64,000 bases of DNA from Knoellia sp. S7-12 (GCF_040518285.1 NZ_CP155449.1:3658001-3722000); one strand, 5' to 3'. Shown: positions 32,485 to 42,496, numbered from the stretch's first letter. Made by a program: numbers and translations. The notes: a model not told the origin generated them from the letters alone.

Positions 32485-35055
32485 TCAGAGCAAGGTGAGT
32501 CCATCACCATCTCGGTCCACGGTCACCTTGTGTCCGTCACGCACCTCACCGGCGAGCAGAGCCCGCGCGAGGCGGTCACCGATCTCCTTCTGGACGAGTC
32601 GCCGCAGCGGACGAGCCCCGTATGCCGGGTCGTAGCCGGCATCCGCGAGCCACTCACGTGCCGCCTCGGTCACCTCGAGGTCGATCCGCCGGTCGCTGAG
32701 CCGCGCGGCCAGCGAGCGCACTTGGAGTTCGACGATGTGAGCGAGCTCGCCCCGGCTCAGCGGGTCGAAGATGACGACCTCGTCGAGACGGTTGAGGAAC
32801 TCGGGCTTGAACGCCGTACGCACGGCGGTTAGGACGGCGTGGCGCTTGGCATCGGGCTCCATCGTGGGGTCGATGAGGAACTGGCTGCCGAGGTTGCTCG
32901 TCATGACGAGAATGACGTTGCGGAAGTCGACCGTGCGGCCCTGACCGTCGGTGAGGCGGCCGTCGTCCAGCACCTGCAACAGGATGTCGAAGGTCTCGGG
33001 GTGGGCCTTCTCGACCTCGTCGAGGAGCACGACCGAGTAGGGGCGACGACGCACGGCCTCGGTGAGCTGCCCACCCTCCTCGTGACCGACGTAGCCGGGA
33101 GGCGCGCCGATGAGGCGCGCGACGGCGTGACGCTCGGAGTACTCGCTCATGTCGATGCGGACCATCGCCCGCTCGTCGTCGAAGAGGAAGTCCGCGAGCG
33201 CCTTGGCGAGCTCGGTCTTGCCGACACCCGTCGGCCCGAGGAAGAGGAAGCTCCCCGTCGGCCGGTCGGGGTCGGCGATGCCGGCCCGGCTGCGTCGAAC
33301 TGCATCGGCGACGGACTCGACCGCGGCACTCTGTCCGATGAGGCGCGACCCGATGATCGACTCCATCGACAGTAGCTTCTCGGTCTCGCCCTGGAGCAGG
33401 CGCCCTGCGGGAATGCCGGTCCAGGCCGAGATGACCTCGGCGATGTCGTCGGCACCGACCCGCTCCTTGACCATGAGGTCGGCCTGGGCCGCCCCGTCCG
33501 CGGCCTCGCGGTCCGCCGCAGCGAGCTCCTTCTCGAGCTCGGGGATCTCACCGAACTCGATCCGGCTGGCGGTCTCGAAGTCGTACTCGCGACGGGCCTT
33601 CTCGAGGCGGGTGCGGGCCTCGTCGACCTTGGCCTTGAGGTCTCCGACCCGGTTGAGCCCGGACTTCTCGGCGTCCCAGCGGGCATTGAGCGCTGCGAGC
33701 TCCTCGGACTTGTCGGCCAGGTCGGAGCGGAGCCGGGCCAGACGCTCGACGCTCGCGTCGTCGGTCTCGCGCGCGAGGTGCAGCTCCTCCATCTTGAGGC
33801 GGTCGACGGCGCGGCGGAGCTCGTCGATCTCAACTGGACTCGAGTCGATCTCCATGCGCAGGCGCGACGCCGCCTCATCCACGAGGTCGATCGCCTTGTC
33901 GGGCAGCTGGCGCCCGCTGATGTAGCGGTCGGACAGGGAGGCGGCAGCAACGAGCGCGGCGTCCTCGATCTCGACCTTGTGGTGTGCCTCGTAGCGCTCC
34001 TTGAGCCCACGCAGGATCGCGATGGTGTCCTCGACCGTGGGCTCGCCCACATAGACCTGCTGGAAGCGACGTTCGAGCGCTGGGTCCTTCTCGACGTGCT
34101 CACGGAACTCGTCGAGGGTCGTCGCCCCGACGAGTCGCAGCTCGCCGCGAGCGAGCATCGGCTTGAGCATGTTGCTCGCGTCCATCGCTCCTTCACCGGT
34201 CGCGCCGGCACCGACGACGGTGTGCAGCTCGTCGATGAAGGTGACGATCTGACCGTTGCTTGCCTTGATCTCCTCGAGGACGGCCTTGAGCCGCTCCTCG
34301 AACTCGCCGCGGTACTTCGCGCCGGCGACCATCGCCCCGAGGTCGAGGCTGATGAGGCGCTTGTCGCGCAGCGACTCGGGGACGTCTCCGTCGACGATGC
34401 GCTGCGCCAGCCCCTCGACGACGGCGGTCTTGCCGACGCCCGGGTCACCGATGAGAACGGGATTGTTCTTCGTCCGACGCGAGAGCACCTGGACGACGCG
34501 ACGGATCTCGGAGTCCCGGCCGATCACCGGGTCGAGCTTGCCGTCGCGGGCCTCGGCCGTGAGATCCGTGCCGTACTTCTCGAGGGACTCGCTGCCGCTC
34601 TCCTGCGCATCGGACGTGACCTTGCGACCGGCGCGCAGCTCGTCGATGCGAGCCTCGACCGCCTTGGCGGCGCCGGACCCGTTCACTGCGGGCATCGCAC
34701 CCTTCTCGACGAGGGCGAGGACGAGCAGGTCGGTCGCGAGGTGCGTGTCCCCCTTGGCGGACATGAGCGTGCTCGCCTGCTGCAGCACACCCAGCGCCGG
34801 CTGTCCGAGCGACGGTGTGGCCGCGCTGGGACCGGAGCTCACCGGCATACGGGACAGCGCGGAGCGCGCCGCGGAGACGACGGCCTCAGCAGTGGTGCCC
34901 GCAGCCTCGAGGAGCGCAGAAGTCGACGTGTCCGACTGCTCGGCGAGCACCAGCGCGAGGTGCTCAGGGGCGATCTCGGGATTCCCGGCGCTCTGCGCGG
35001 CCCGCTGGGCGAGCGCGAGCGCTTCGGCAACCTTGGTCGTCGGGGTGAGGTCCAT
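32485..35055 (-). CDS. clpB: ATP-dependent disaggregase ClpB
   Basis: This 856-residue Hsp100 chaperone, with DnaK, pulls proteins from aggregates. It has an N-terminal Clp_N repeat domain (1-145), AAA module 1 (Walker [11 protein letters not shown], Walker [10 protein letters not shown]), a coiled-coil M-domain (about 400-510) and AAA module 2 ([10 protein letters not shown]). The C-terminal D2-small domain contains [12 protein letters not shown]. Length and order are canonical. A HAIR element lies 60-80 bases upstream, placing it with the dnaK operon under HspR. The very long open frames antisense to it are GC-rich shadows. Confidence 0.97.
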   Translation of the reverse strand: MDLTPTTKVAEALALAQRAAQSAGNPEIAPEHLALVLAEQSDTSTSALLEAAGTTAEAVVSAARSALSRMPVSSGPSAATPSLGQPALGVLQQASTLMSAKGDTHLATDLLVLALVEKGAMPAVNGSGAAKAVEARIDELRAGRKVTSDAQESGSESLEKYGTDLTAEARDGKLDPVIGRDSEIRRVVQVLSRRTKNNPVLIGDPGVGKTAVVEGLAQRIVDGDVPESLRDKRLISLDLGAMVAGAKYRGEFEERLKAVLEEIKASNGQIVTFIDELHTVVGAGATGEGAMDASNMLKPMLARGELRLVGATTLDEFREHVEKDPALERRFQQVYVGEPTVEDTIAILRGLKERYEAHHKVEIEDAALVAAASLSDRYISGRQLPDKAIDLVDEAASRLRMEIDSSPVEIDELRRAVDRLKMEELHLARETDDASVERLARLRSDLADKSEELAALNARWDAEKSGLNRVGDLKAKVDEARTRLEKARREYDFETASRIEFGEIPELEKELAAADREAADGAAQADLMVKERVGADDIAEVISAWTGIPAGRLLQGETEKLLSMESIIGSRLIGQSAAVESVADAVRRSRAGIADPDRPTGSFLFLGPTGVGKTELAKALADFLFDDERAMVRIDMSEYSERHAVARLIGAPPGYVGHEEGGQLTEAVRRRPYSVVLLDEVEKAHPETFDILLQVLDDGRLTDGQGRTVDFRNVILVMTSNLGSQFLIDPTMEPDAKRHAVLTAVRTAFKPEFLNRLDEVVIFDPLSRGELAHIVELQVRSLAARLSDRRIDLEVTEAAREWLADAGYDPAYGARPLRRLVQKEIGDRLARALLAGEVRDGHKVTVDRDGDGLTLL

Positions 35056-35115
35056 CGGTGCGGTCTCCTGAAGGGTGCGTTGCGATCACGGACTCATCGT
35101 GTTAACAAGCACAGA

Positions 35116-35136
35116 GTTGAGTTGATTCCACTCAAC
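35116..35136. promoter_or_regulatory. HAIR element (HspR operator) upstream of clpB
   Basis: GTTGAGT-N7-ACTCAAC is a perfect inverted repeat with the spacing of the HspR-associated inverted repeat CTTGAGT-N7-ACTCAAG. It differs from the consensus only at the two outermost bases, which still pair with each other. The hspR gene is present at 47.0 kb. ClpB should therefore be repressed by HspR with DnaK as co-repressor. Confidence 0.88.
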
Positions 35137-35145
35137 TTCCCTCCA

Positions 35146-36612
35146 TCAGCAGATCGTGTTGAGGTCCTCGACTTTGTCGGTCGGCTCGCTGGGGCTCGGG
35201 CTGCCCTGCGACGGGGATGGGCTCGGCACCGGCGTGGCCGTGCTCGGCGCCGACGACGCCGGTTGGGGAGCGATCGCCGACTTCACGAGTTCGCGGATCT
35301 TGTCGTAGTCAGGGTCGGCCACGTTGACGACCTTGTTGGTGATCGGGAGGCTGCGAATCGACCCCTTCTCCTGCAGTGTGCCGACGAGCTCGGCCCACGC
35401 CGGCAGCTCCGCCTGCGGGATGTCGATGCTGACGTTGTCCTTGACGACACTGGCGAGGTCCGGATAGTTGCGGAGCAGCTCGACGGGGTTGGCCTGGCTG
35501 AGGATCGCGCCGGTGACACAGCGCTGGCGGCGCATCCGGCTGAAGTCGTCGCTGCCGGCCCGCGATCGGGCATACCAGAGAGCGAGGTTGCCGTTGAGGT
35601 GCTGCTCCCCCGTCTCGATCCACTTCTCCACACCCCGTGCAAAGACGATCCGGCCATTCACGAGCTTGCAGTCGACGCAGACCCGCTCCTTGACGTTGAT
35701 GTCCACACCACCCATCGCGTCCACCAGCGCCCGGAAACCCTGCAGGTTGACCACGAGCGTGCGGTCGATCTCAAGGCCGAGGATCTCGCCGATGACGTCA
35801 CGCGTCGTCGTCAGGCCCGGGTTGGCGTCACCGGGGAAGAGGTCGGGGCGATCGGTTGCCAACGTCCACACCCCGTTGAGCAGGCACTCGTCACCACAGT
35901 TGTAGCCGTTCGGATAGAGCTTGGAGAGCGGGTTCGACGACGGGATGGGCGCGAACTCAAGGTTCCGAGGCAGGCCGAAGAGGACGGCGTCGCCGGAGCT
36001 GGTGTCGATGCTCGCCACCATCATCGAGTCGGTGCGCACGCCGACCCGGTCATCGCCGGCGTCAGAGCCGAGGAGCAGGATGTTGACGCGCGGCTTGTCT
36101 GCCCACGCGTTGGCCTCCGCCTCGGGTTCGACGCCGCTGTTCGTGAGCACGGAGATGACGTCGCGCTGGATCGTCAGATAGCGGACGGCCGTCGCCGCGG
36201 GGACGAGGACGAGGAGGCAGCACACCGCAGCGAAAGCCCCGCGCCAACCGGCTCCCGGGCCACGCGGCGAGGTCTCGCGGGCTGTGAGCAGGATTCCTGC
36301 GCACCAGAGCAACGCGCCAACAATGGTCGCGACGACCAGACCCACGAGGACGCGCGGCCGCACGGCAAAGTCGAGAGCCGCCGTGACGAAACCCTTGCGC
36401 CAGGCATAGAAGACGAAGAGGGCGCCGACGAGCAACGCACCCAGCAACAGCACGAGGCCGACGGAACGACGCCGGGTCGCAATGAGCCCGGCTCCCGGGA
36501 GCAGGGTGCTCAGGGCGGTGAGGCCGAAGAACCGGCGGTCCCCCTCACGGCCGTCATAGGCGTCGTCATGCTCATCGCCGTGGGCGTCGTCGAGCTCGTC
36601 GTGTGAGGGCAC
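35146..36612 (-). CDS. LytR-CpsA-Psr (LCP) family glycopolymer ligase
   Basis: This 488-residue membrane-anchored enzyme attaches teichoic-acid-like or other anionic glycopolymers to peptidoglycan. An acidic cytoplasmic head (1-28) is followed by about four hydrophobic segments to residue 145. The LCP domain contains VNILLLGSDAGDDRVGVRTDSMMVASID with the Asp/Arg pair, IDRTLVVNLQGFRALVDAMGGVDI, and LWYARSRAGSDDFSRMRRQRCV. A Pro/Ser-rich tail ends in Cys. The start is GTG 36612. It lies 30 bases downstream of an SGNH hydrolase gene in the same direction. Confidence 0.92.
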   Translation of the reverse strand: MPSHDELDDAHGDEHDDAYDGREGDRRFFGLTALSTLLPGAGLIATRRRSVGLVLLLGALLVGALFVFYAWRKGFVTAALDFAVRPRVLVGLVVATIVGALLWCAGILLTARETSPRGPGAGWRGAFAAVCCLLVLVPAATAVRYLTIQRDVISVLTNSGVEPEAEANAWADKPRVNILLLGSDAGDDRVGVRTDSMMVASIDTSSGDAVLFGLPRNLEFAPIPSSNPLSKLYPNGYNCGDECLLNGVWTLATDRPDLFPGDANPGLTTTRDVIGEILGLEIDRTLVVNLQGFRALVDAMGGVDINVKERVCVDCKLVNGRIVFARGVEKWIETGEQHLNGNLALWYARSRAGSDDFSRMRRQRCVTGAILSQANPVELLRNYPDLASVVKDNVSIDIPQAELPAWAELVGTLQEKGSIRSLPITNKVVNVADPDYDKIRELVKSAIAPQPASSAPSTATPVPSPSPSQGSPSPSEPTDKVEDLNTIC

Positions 36613-36642
36613 GCTGCCATCATGCCGTTCTGGCGCCGAAGT

Positions 36643-37452
36643 TCACTGAGCCTGCGCAGAACTCGCCGTCAGATCGTTGCCAACGTCGAACCACGGGAGG
36701 GTCGTGGCCGGCCGGACCGGCACCGACCACTTGGGGGCGACCAGTTCGCGGCGGGAGGCGCCGGTGGCCCAACGAGCGATGTGTGGCGCAGCATGGACCC
36801 GCCACCACTCGACCTCGTCAGCGACGACCCGGGCAACCCGCGACGGCGGAGACGGATCCAAATCGGGTGCCCGCACCGCGTCGACACCGAGGAGGTGCGC
36901 GACCTGCGCCGCCAGACGCTGGTGACCCAGTGGTGAGGGGTGGACCCGGTCGCCGGCCCACAGCCGCCGATCCATCCAGGCGCCACGCTCCGAGACGTCC
37001 GCGACGAGCGCACCGTGATCCCGGGCGACCTCACGCAGGCTCGCGTTGATCGCCCTGACCCGAGCGCGCAACGGGCCAAGAACGGGTGAGCCGCTGACCT
37101 CGAATCCGGTGAAGACGATGACCGTCGTTGCTGCCGCGAGCTGGGCCAGGGCGTGGTCGAGGGGCTGCAGCACATTGTCGAGCTTGAGCCGGGGACGCAG
37201 GATGTCGTTGCCCCCAGCCCAGATGGTGACGATGTCGGGCTTCATCGCCAAGGCGACCGGGAGCTGCTCGGCAGCCACGTCGCGGGCGGTCTTGCCACGC
37301 AGGGCGAGGTTCGCGTACTCGGTGGAGGGGTCGTGGGCGGCGAGCATGGCGGCGACGAGATCGGCCCAGCCACGCAGCCCATTGGGCCACGCGGGGTGCG
37401 GGTCACCGACCCCTTCGGTGAGTGAGTCGCCGAGGGCGACGAACCTTGCCAC
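36643..37452 (-). CDS. SGNH/GDSL hydrolase
   Basis: This 269-residue cytoplasmic-looking SGNH hydrolase has all four blocks: GDSLTEG (nucleophile Ser), LALRGKTARD (Gly block), WAGGNDI (Asn block) and DRVHPSPLGHQRLA (Asp/His block). A C-terminal extension of about 60 residues ends ELVAPKWSVPVRP. The GTG at 37452 gives the expected RFVALGDS opening; upstream in-frame residues look non-coding. It is divergent from a paralogue at 37585 and probably co-transcribed with the LCP gene. Esterase or lipase activity is likely; the substrate is unknown. Confidence 0.9.
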   Translation of the reverse strand: MARFVALGDSLTEGVGDPHPAWPNGLRGWADLVAAMLAAHDPSTEYANLALRGKTARDVAAEQLPVALAMKPDIVTIWAGGNDILRPRLKLDNVLQPLDHALAQLAAATTVIVFTGFEVSGSPVLGPLRARVRAINASLREVARDHGALVADVSERGAWMDRRLWAGDRVHPSPLGHQRLAAQVAHLLGVDAVRAPDLDPSPPSRVARVVADEVEWWRVHAAPHIARWATGASRRELVAPKWSVPVRPATTLPWFDVGNDLTASSAQAQ

Positions 37453-37584
37453 GAGCGCACCGTATGCCGTGTGCCAGCCTCTGCCATGACGTCCCGTCGA
37501 CGGGCACGGGACATCTCGGAGAACAACAGCCGACGCAACTCCGATCACGTTGTTGTGCGACCGATTCCGTGAAAGGCATGTGTC

Positions 37585-38433
37585 ATGCAACCCGGCCGGT
37601 TCGTCGCACTAGGAGACTCCTTCACCGAGGGTGTCGGGGATCCGAACCTGCACTACCCCAACGGCTTCCGCGGTTGGGCCGATCGGATGGCCCGTCAGCT
37701 GGGACGGGCCGACCCCCGCTGGGAGTACGCGAACTTCGCCATCCGCAGCAAGGTCCTCGACCAGATCGTCGAGGAGCAGTTCGACGATGCGCTCGCCCTG
37801 GACCCGACGCACATCTCGTTCTATGCCGGCGGCAACGACATCCTCTCGCTCCGGTCGGACCTTGATGCGTTGATGGGCCGCTACGACGACGCCTTGACCC
37901 GGCTCAGCGCGGGCGGGGCGCATGTCCTCGTCTTCACGGCCTTCGACATGCGCACGACCGCACTCCTCGAGCCCCTGCGACGCCGAGTGCTCACGTTCAA
38001 CGACACCGTGCGCGACCTTGCCGCCACGCATGGCGCAACGTTGCTCGATCACACCCTGATGCGGGAGTACGACGACCGGCGGCTCTGGGCACCCGACAAG
38101 ATCCACATGAATCGATTGGGACACAAGCGGATGGCGGCGTTCGTCCTGCGCGAACTCGGCGTCCCGCACACGCTCAAGGTGCGTGAACTCGACGAGTGGG
38201 AGCCGCGTGGATGGCGTCGAGCGGTGCGCGACGAGGGCCGCTTCCTGCGCACCGAGGTGGCGCCCCTGGTGCGGCGACGACTGACCGGGCGATCCGAGGG
38301 CGACCTGGCCCTGCCCAAGTGGCCAGAACTCATCCGTCCTGCCCACGGCATGAAGCGCCTTGCTCGCGAACACGCCCTCGCGAGAACGGAAGCCGAGGCA
38401 CTCAGCCGAGCCGGCGGCATACCCCGTCGTTGA
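37585..38433 (+). CDS. SGNH/GDSL hydrolase, paralogue of the divergent neighbour
   Basis: This 282-residue SGNH hydrolase has GDSFTEGVGD, FAIRSKVLDQ, FYAGGNDIL and DKIHMNRLGHKRMAAF blocks. It shares with its divergent neighbour the RFVALGDS opening, the NG-(F/L)-RGWAD segment and a basic C-terminal extension with (A/L)PKW. The pair therefore looks like an old inverted duplication. No signal peptide or membrane segment is seen. The ATG at 37585 is five residues before the conserved opening, and the divergent gap is 132 bases. Confidence 0.9.
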   Translation: MQPGRFVALGDSFTEGVGDPNLHYPNGFRGWADRMARQLGRADPRWEYANFAIRSKVLDQIVEEQFDDALALDPTHISFYAGGNDILSLRSDLDALMGRYDDALTRLSAGGAHVLVFTAFDMRTTALLEPLRRRVLTFNDTVRDLAATHGATLLDHTLMREYDDRRLWAPDKIHMNRLGHKRMAAFVLRELGVPHTLKVRELDEWEPRGWRRAVRDEGRFLRTEVAPLVRRRLTGRSEGDLALPKWPELIRPAHGMKRLAREHALARTEAEALSRAGGIPRR

Positions 38434-38449
38434 GGTCAGGACGCCAGGA

Positions 38450-39529
38450 TCAGCGGGCTGGGTAGGCCTTCGGGAGACGCATCCCACGCTCGGTGAGGAC
38501 GGCGCGCAGGCGGTCGGGGTAGTCGGTGATGATGCCGTCGACACCCATGTCGATGAGCGCCTCCATTGTCGCGGGGTCATCGCACGTCCACGGGATGACC
38601 TTGAGCCCGCGCGCGTGGGCATCGGCGACCATCTGCTCGCTCGGATAGAAGCGGAAGCCGGGGTCGCTAACCTTGCCGCTCTGCGGGAACCCGTAGTTCG
38701 GGGACAGGGCCGTGACACCGTCGATGGACGCAGCAGCCGCCACGAAGTCACCGCCGAAGTCGTCCGCGTCGATCCCACCCAGCCACGGCGACGCACCCGG
38801 CTTGCCCACCTGGAGGAAGTCGAAGTTCGTCAGCGCCACGAGCGGGCGCGTCGGTGCGAGGCGGTGCATCGCCATGAGCGAGCCCCAGTCGAACGACTGC
38901 ACGGTCACCTGCTTGGCGAGTCCGCTGGCCTCGATCTCCTCGTGGACGCGGCGGACGAAGAGCTCGCGCGGAGCTGTCTGCTCGGGCGCACCGGCCTCGA
39001 CCTTTGTCTCGATGTTGAGGGTGACCTGACGAGCGCGGTGCGCCTTGACGACGTCGAAGACCTCCCTCAGCTCGACGATGCGGGCGCCGTCGACCTGCTC
39101 CTGCTGGGGGTGACCTGGCAGCTGCTGGAAGCCACAGTTCAACGTCTGGACCTGGGCGAGAGTGAGGTCCTTGACGTAGTCGCGGACGTAGGGAAACTCG
39201 GGGTCACCCGCGAAGGCCGGCCGTGTGTCGGCGCACTTCTGGGCGCTCACCTGGCGGTCATGGGTGACGACGACCTTCTCGTCCTGCGTGATCTGGGTGT
39301 CGAGCTCGAGGGTGGTGACGCCGAGCTCGAGCGCCTTCGCAAAGCCCTGTGGCGTGCTCTCGGTCGTGAGGCCGAGCCCGCCGCGGTGTGCCTGCACGTC
39401 GAAGTGCGTCTTCTGCGGGAGCACCGTGTTGCCGGTCGGGTGCGGCGGTGAGGCGAGCGCGGGTCCGGCCACGAGGGCGAGTGGCAGACAGGCAGCGGCG
39501 ACGGTCGCGAGAGTGCGCAGTGAGGTCAC
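38450..39529 (-). CDS. Exported glycerophosphodiester phosphodiesterase
   Basis: This 359-residue GDPD has a signal peptide (VTSLRTLATVAAACLPLALV, cleavage after ALA near residue 25). Catalytic elements are VQAHRGGLGLTTESTPQGF (His-Arg and the Glu metal ligand), LELDTQITQDEKVVVTHD (Glu-x-Asp and the second catalytic His), and a later IETKVE metal ligand. The end reads WTCDDPATMEALIDMGVDGIITDYPD. Outside the cell it would release glycerol-3-phosphate from glycerophosphodiesters. GTG 39529 is chosen because the longer frame lacks a credible start region. Confidence 0.92.
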   Translation of the reverse strand: MTSLRTLATVAAACLPLALVAGPALASPPHPTGNTVLPQKTHFDVQAHRGGLGLTTESTPQGFAKALELGVTTLELDTQITQDEKVVVTHDRQVSAQKCADTRPAFAGDPEFPYVRDYVKDLTLAQVQTLNCGFQQLPGHPQQEQVDGARIVELREVFDVVKAHRARQVTLNIETKVEAGAPEQTAPRELFVRRVHEEIEASGLAKQVTVQSFDWGSLMAMHRLAPTRPLVALTNFDFLQVGKPGASPWLGGIDADDFGGDFVAAAASIDGVTALSPNYGFPQSGKVSDPGFRFYPSEQMVADAHARGLKVIPWTCDDPATMEALIDMGVDGIITDYPDRLRAVLTERGMRLPKAYPAR

Positions 39530-39602
39530 GGCCTCGACGCTAGGCCGCACGGGTCGACCAGCGCGCGGCGAACAGATGACGTGGGAGCGAACTCTGTGCC
39601 CT

Positions 39603-40133
39603 TCAGTGCTTGAGCCAAGCGACAGCTTCGTCGATGACTTGCTCCGGAGTGCGACGGATGTCGAGGAAGACACCGCTCTCGTCGGCATCGAGGGCCTCGA
39701 GAGTGTCGAGCTGCGACTGGAGCAGCTCTGGAGGCATGAAGTGACCCTTGCGTCCGCCCATGCGCTCACGGATCACTTCCGCGGGTCCGTCGAGGTGGAT
39801 GAAGTCGAGCGAGTCGAGCCCGCTCCGCAGGACATCCCGATAGGTCCGCTTGAGTGCCGAGCAGGTGATGACCGTCGAGGTTCCCTCCGCCGACTTCTGC
39901 TGCATCCAGGCACCGAGCGCTCCGAGCCAGGGCCAGCGATCCTCGTCAGTCAGCGCCGTGCCAGCCTCCATCTTGGTGATGTTGGCCTTGGGGTGGAACT
40001 CGTCGGCCTCGGCGAACGCCCACCCCGTCTGCTCGGTGACGCCCTCGGCGATCGTCGTCTTGCCCGACCCTGACACCCCCATGACGATGACGTGTCGCGT
40101 GGCCGGGGCCGATGTGCCGGGATTAGGGCTCAC
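39603..40133 (-). CDS. gntK: Gluconokinase
   Basis: This 176-residue P-loop kinase phosphorylates gluconate to 6-phosphogluconate. The Walker A is GVSGSGKTT, the substrate region is AEADEFHPKANITKMEAGTALTDEDRWPWL, and SALKRTYRDVLR and KGHFMPPELLQSQ are family hallmarks. GTG 40133 overlaps the permease stop (GTGA), giving a two-gene gntP-gntK operon. A GntR-type regulator is divergent upstream. Confidence 0.94.
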   Translation of the reverse strand: MSPNPGTSAPATRHVIVMGVSGSGKTTIAEGVTEQTGWAFAEADEFHPKANITKMEAGTALTDEDRWPWLGALGAWMQQKSAEGTSTVITCSALKRTYRDVLRSGLDSLDFIHLDGPAEVIRERMGGRKGHFMPPELLQSQLDTLEALDADESGVFLDIRRTPEQVIDEAVAWLKH

Positions 40134-41509
40134 AGAACTGCGCTCACGAGCGCCGCGAACGAGAACCCCACGACGCCGATGAGGGTTTCCATCACGGTCC
40201 ACGTCTTGAGCGTCGTCTTCTCATCCATGCCCAAGAACTTACCCACCAGCCAGAAGCCGGAGTCGTTCACGTGAGAGAGCACCGTCGCACCCGAGGCGAT
40301 GGCGATGACGAGGCAGGCCAGGTCGACCGATGACAGCCCCGACGTGGCGGCGACGGTCGGCGCCATGAGGCCGGCCGTGGTGGTGAGGGCCACGGTGGCC
40401 GATCCCTGCGCGACGCGCAGTGCCGTGGACACGGCGAACGCCGCCACGATCAGCGGGAGGCCGGTTGATTCGAGACTGCCGGCGAGCGCCTCGCCGATGC
40501 CGCTGGCTCGCAGCACCCCACCGAACATCCCTCCTGCGCCGGTGACGAGGATGATCGCGCAGACCGGGCCCAGGGCACTGTCAACGATCTTCTCGAGGGT
40601 CGCGGCCGAGCGCCCCTCTCGCAGCAGGACCATGGCCACCAGGACGGTGATGAGCAGAGCGACCGGAGTCTGACCAACCATGCGCAGGGCGCTGACCCAT
40701 GTCGCCTCGCCATCGACGACCCCAGCGGTCGAGAGGGTGTTGAGTCCGGTGTTGAGGAAGATGAGGACGAGGGGAAGCAGCAGGATCGAGAGCACCGTGC
40801 CAAAGGTGGGAAGTCGGTGGTCCTCTTCCTGCTCCCCCGCGATGTCGTCGGGCACCGGGATCACGAAGCGCTTCCCCGTCGAGATACCGAAGAGATATGA
40901 CGCGATGTACCAGGTCGGGATGCCGATGAGGAGGCCGATGATCACGGTGAGGCCGATGTCGGCTCCGAGGAGCTCGCTCGCGGCAACGGGGCCGGGGTGC
41001 GGCGGGACGAAGGCGTGCATGACGGCGAACGCACCAGCAGCCGGCAGCGCATAGGTCAGGACCGATCCGCCGAACCGGCGCGCGACGCTGAAGATGATCG
41101 GCAGCATCACGACAAGGCCGGCGTCGAAGAAGATCGGGAAGCCGAAGAGCAGCGAGGCCACGCCGAGGGCAAGTGGTGCTCGTTGCTCACCGAAGCGGCG
41201 GATGAGGGTGTCGGCGAGGACCTGGGCGCCGCCACTCACCTCGAGCAGCCGCCCGATCATGGCGCCGAGCCCGACGAGCAGAGCCACGTTGGCCAGCGTC
41301 GAACCGAAGCCGTCCAGGAGGGTCGGGATGACCTCGGCGAAGGGGATCCGCGTCGCGAGCGCCGTCAGGAAGCTGACGAGCACGAGGGCCACGAAGGCGT
41401 GCAGCTTGAACTTCATGATCAGGGTGAGCAGCACCAGCACCGCGATGGCGGCGATGGCAAGCAGGGGTCCGGTTCCGTAGGCCGGTTCGATCTCCGCAGC
41501 AGTAAGCAC
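40130..41509 (-). CDS. gntP: Gluconate permease, GntP family
   Basis: This 459-residue symporter has about twelve to fourteen hydrophobic segments. Family stretches are GFGSTLANVALLVGLGAMIGRLLEVSGGAQ, FGFPIFFDAGLVVMLPIIF, HAFVPPHPGPVAA and GSATVALTTTAGLMAP. The conserved late motif SHVNDSGFWLVGKFLGMDEKTTLKTWTVMETLIG is complete. An upstream in-frame ATG exists at 41527. GTG 41509 is preferred because AGGAGG lies six bases before it. It exchanges substrate with gntK in one operon. Confidence 0.93.
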   Translation of the reverse strand: MLTAAEIEPAYGTGPLLAIAAIAVLVLLTLIMKFKLHAFVALVLVSFLTALATRIPFAEVIPTLLDGFGSTLANVALLVGLGAMIGRLLEVSGGAQVLADTLIRRFGEQRAPLALGVASLLFGFPIFFDAGLVVMLPIIFSVARRFGGSVLTYALPAAGAFAVMHAFVPPHPGPVAASELLGADIGLTVIIGLLIGIPTWYIASYLFGISTGKRFVIPVPDDIAGEQEEDHRLPTFGTVLSILLLPLVLIFLNTGLNTLSTAGVVDGEATWVSALRMVGQTPVALLITVLVAMVLLREGRSAATLEKIVDSALGPVCAIILVTGAGGMFGGVLRASGIGEALAGSLESTGLPLIVAAFAVSTALRVAQGSATVALTTTAGLMAPTVAATSGLSSVDLACLVIAIASGATVLSHVNDSGFWLVGKFLGMDEKTTLKTWTVMETLIGVVGFSFAALVSAVL

Positions 41510-41569
41510 GGCGATCCTCCTCGTCATTGAGTGGATGTGGTGCTCAGGAAAGCGACCATCGCCGTAGCC

Positions 41570-41593
41570 TGCCCAAAGATATGCTTTTTGGCA
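41570..41593. promoter_or_regulatory. Imperfect inverted repeat in gntP/regulator gap
   Basis: TGCCCAAAG and CTTTTTGGCA form an imperfect inverted repeat around five A/T-rich bases in the 102-base divergent gap. It is a plausible operator for the FadR/GntR-type regulator at 41612, but one arm carries an extra base and no second copy is visible. Confidence 0.35.
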
Positions 41594-41611
41594 AGAACCT
41601 TGTGATTAAAG

Positions 41612-42403
41612 ATGGTCATTGACGCGCGGATCGTCGGCGGACAGACTGAGCCGGTGACTCAGTCCCCTCCGGCCCCGACACCGGCGATCCGCCCGTCCAG
41701 CCTGCACGGCCAGGTGCTGGCTCGGATCGGCGCCGATCTCGTCGACGGGAAGCTCACCCAGGGCACGGTCGTCACCATGGACTCCCTCGAATCGCAGTAC
41801 GGCGCCTCCCGCAGCGCCATCCGCGAGGTCGTGCGTGTCCTCGAGTCCATCGGCGTCGCCGTCAGCCGCCGTCGCGTCGGGGTGCGCTTCCTCCCCCAGT
41901 CCCAGTGGGAGGCGCTCTCTCCCGTCGTGGTCGCCTGGCGTCTCGATGGTGGGCAGCGCGCCGACCAGCTCCGCGAACTCAGCGAGCTCCGACGCGGCAT
42001 CGAACCCGTCGCCGCATCACTGGCCGCCCAACGCGCCACCCCGGAGCAGGTTGACGCCATGACCGCGGCAGTTGTCGGCATGTCCGTCACCGGCCCGCGC
42101 GGGGACCTCGAGCGATATCTCGAGCACGACGTCGCCTTCCACACGACGCTCCTCGAGGCCAGTGGCAACGCCGCCCTCGCCAGCTTTGCCCCCCTCGTGC
42201 ACGAGGCCTTGCGAGGCCGCACTGCGCACCATCTCATGCCCACAGTCCCCGAGCCCGACGCCATCCGTTGGCACGTGGAGGTGGCCCAGGCCGTTGCGGC
42301 CGGTGAAGCCGTGCGGGCTGAGGCGACGATGCGCCAGATCGTCCATGAGGCCCAGGAGTCCATGTCCGCGGTGCTGGATGAGGAACCGGCAACGCAAGGG
42401 TGA
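41612..42403 (+). CDS. FadR-subfamily GntR transcriptional regulator
   Basis: This protein of about 263 residues has a GntR winged helix near residues 33-95 (TMDSLESQYGASRSAIREVVRVLESIGVAVSRRRVGVRF). The all-helical FCD effector domain includes ELRRGIEPVAASLAA, LEHDVAFHTTLLEASGN and a His triad with DAIRWHVEVAQAV. It is divergent from gntP-gntK and therefore probably their gluconate-responsive repressor. ATG 41612 is used; GTG 41654 is a serious alternative that trims 14 poorly conserved residues. Confidence 0.9.
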   Translation: MVIDARIVGGQTEPVTQSPPAPTPAIRPSSLHGQVLARIGADLVDGKLTQGTVVTMDSLESQYGASRSAIREVVRVLESIGVAVSRRRVGVRFLPQSQWEALSPVVVAWRLDGGQRADQLRELSELRRGIEPVAASLAAQRATPEQVDAMTAAVVGMSVTGPRGDLERYLEHDVAFHTTLLEASGNAALASFAPLVHEALRGRTAHHLMPTVPEPDAIRWHVEVAQAVAAGEAVRAEATMRQIVHEAQESMSAVLDEEPATQG

Positions 42404-42430
42404 CCAGACGGCATACCCGGCAGGAAACGT

Positions 42431-42466
42431 CTCGGCCCCGCCACCGGGAGGGGTGACGGGGCCGAG
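42431..42466. terminator. Hairpin between convergent regulator and chvE genes
   Basis: CTCGGCCCCG (42431-42440) pairs over ten bases with CGGGGCCGAG (42457-42466), leaving a 16-base loop. It sits midway between the converging stops at 42403 and 42497, so it can serve both transcripts. No U-run follows, as is common for actinobacterial terminators. Confidence 0.65.
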
Positions 42467-42496
42467 GACCTGTGGGACCGGGGAACCGGTCTCAGC

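Noticed and set aside
33778..36606. A 942-codon open frame on the plus strand across clpB and the LCP gene
   Set aside because: Its product is low-complexity Arg/Asp/Val/Gly-rich text typical of the antisense of GC-rich genes. Both minus-strand genes match known families over their full length.
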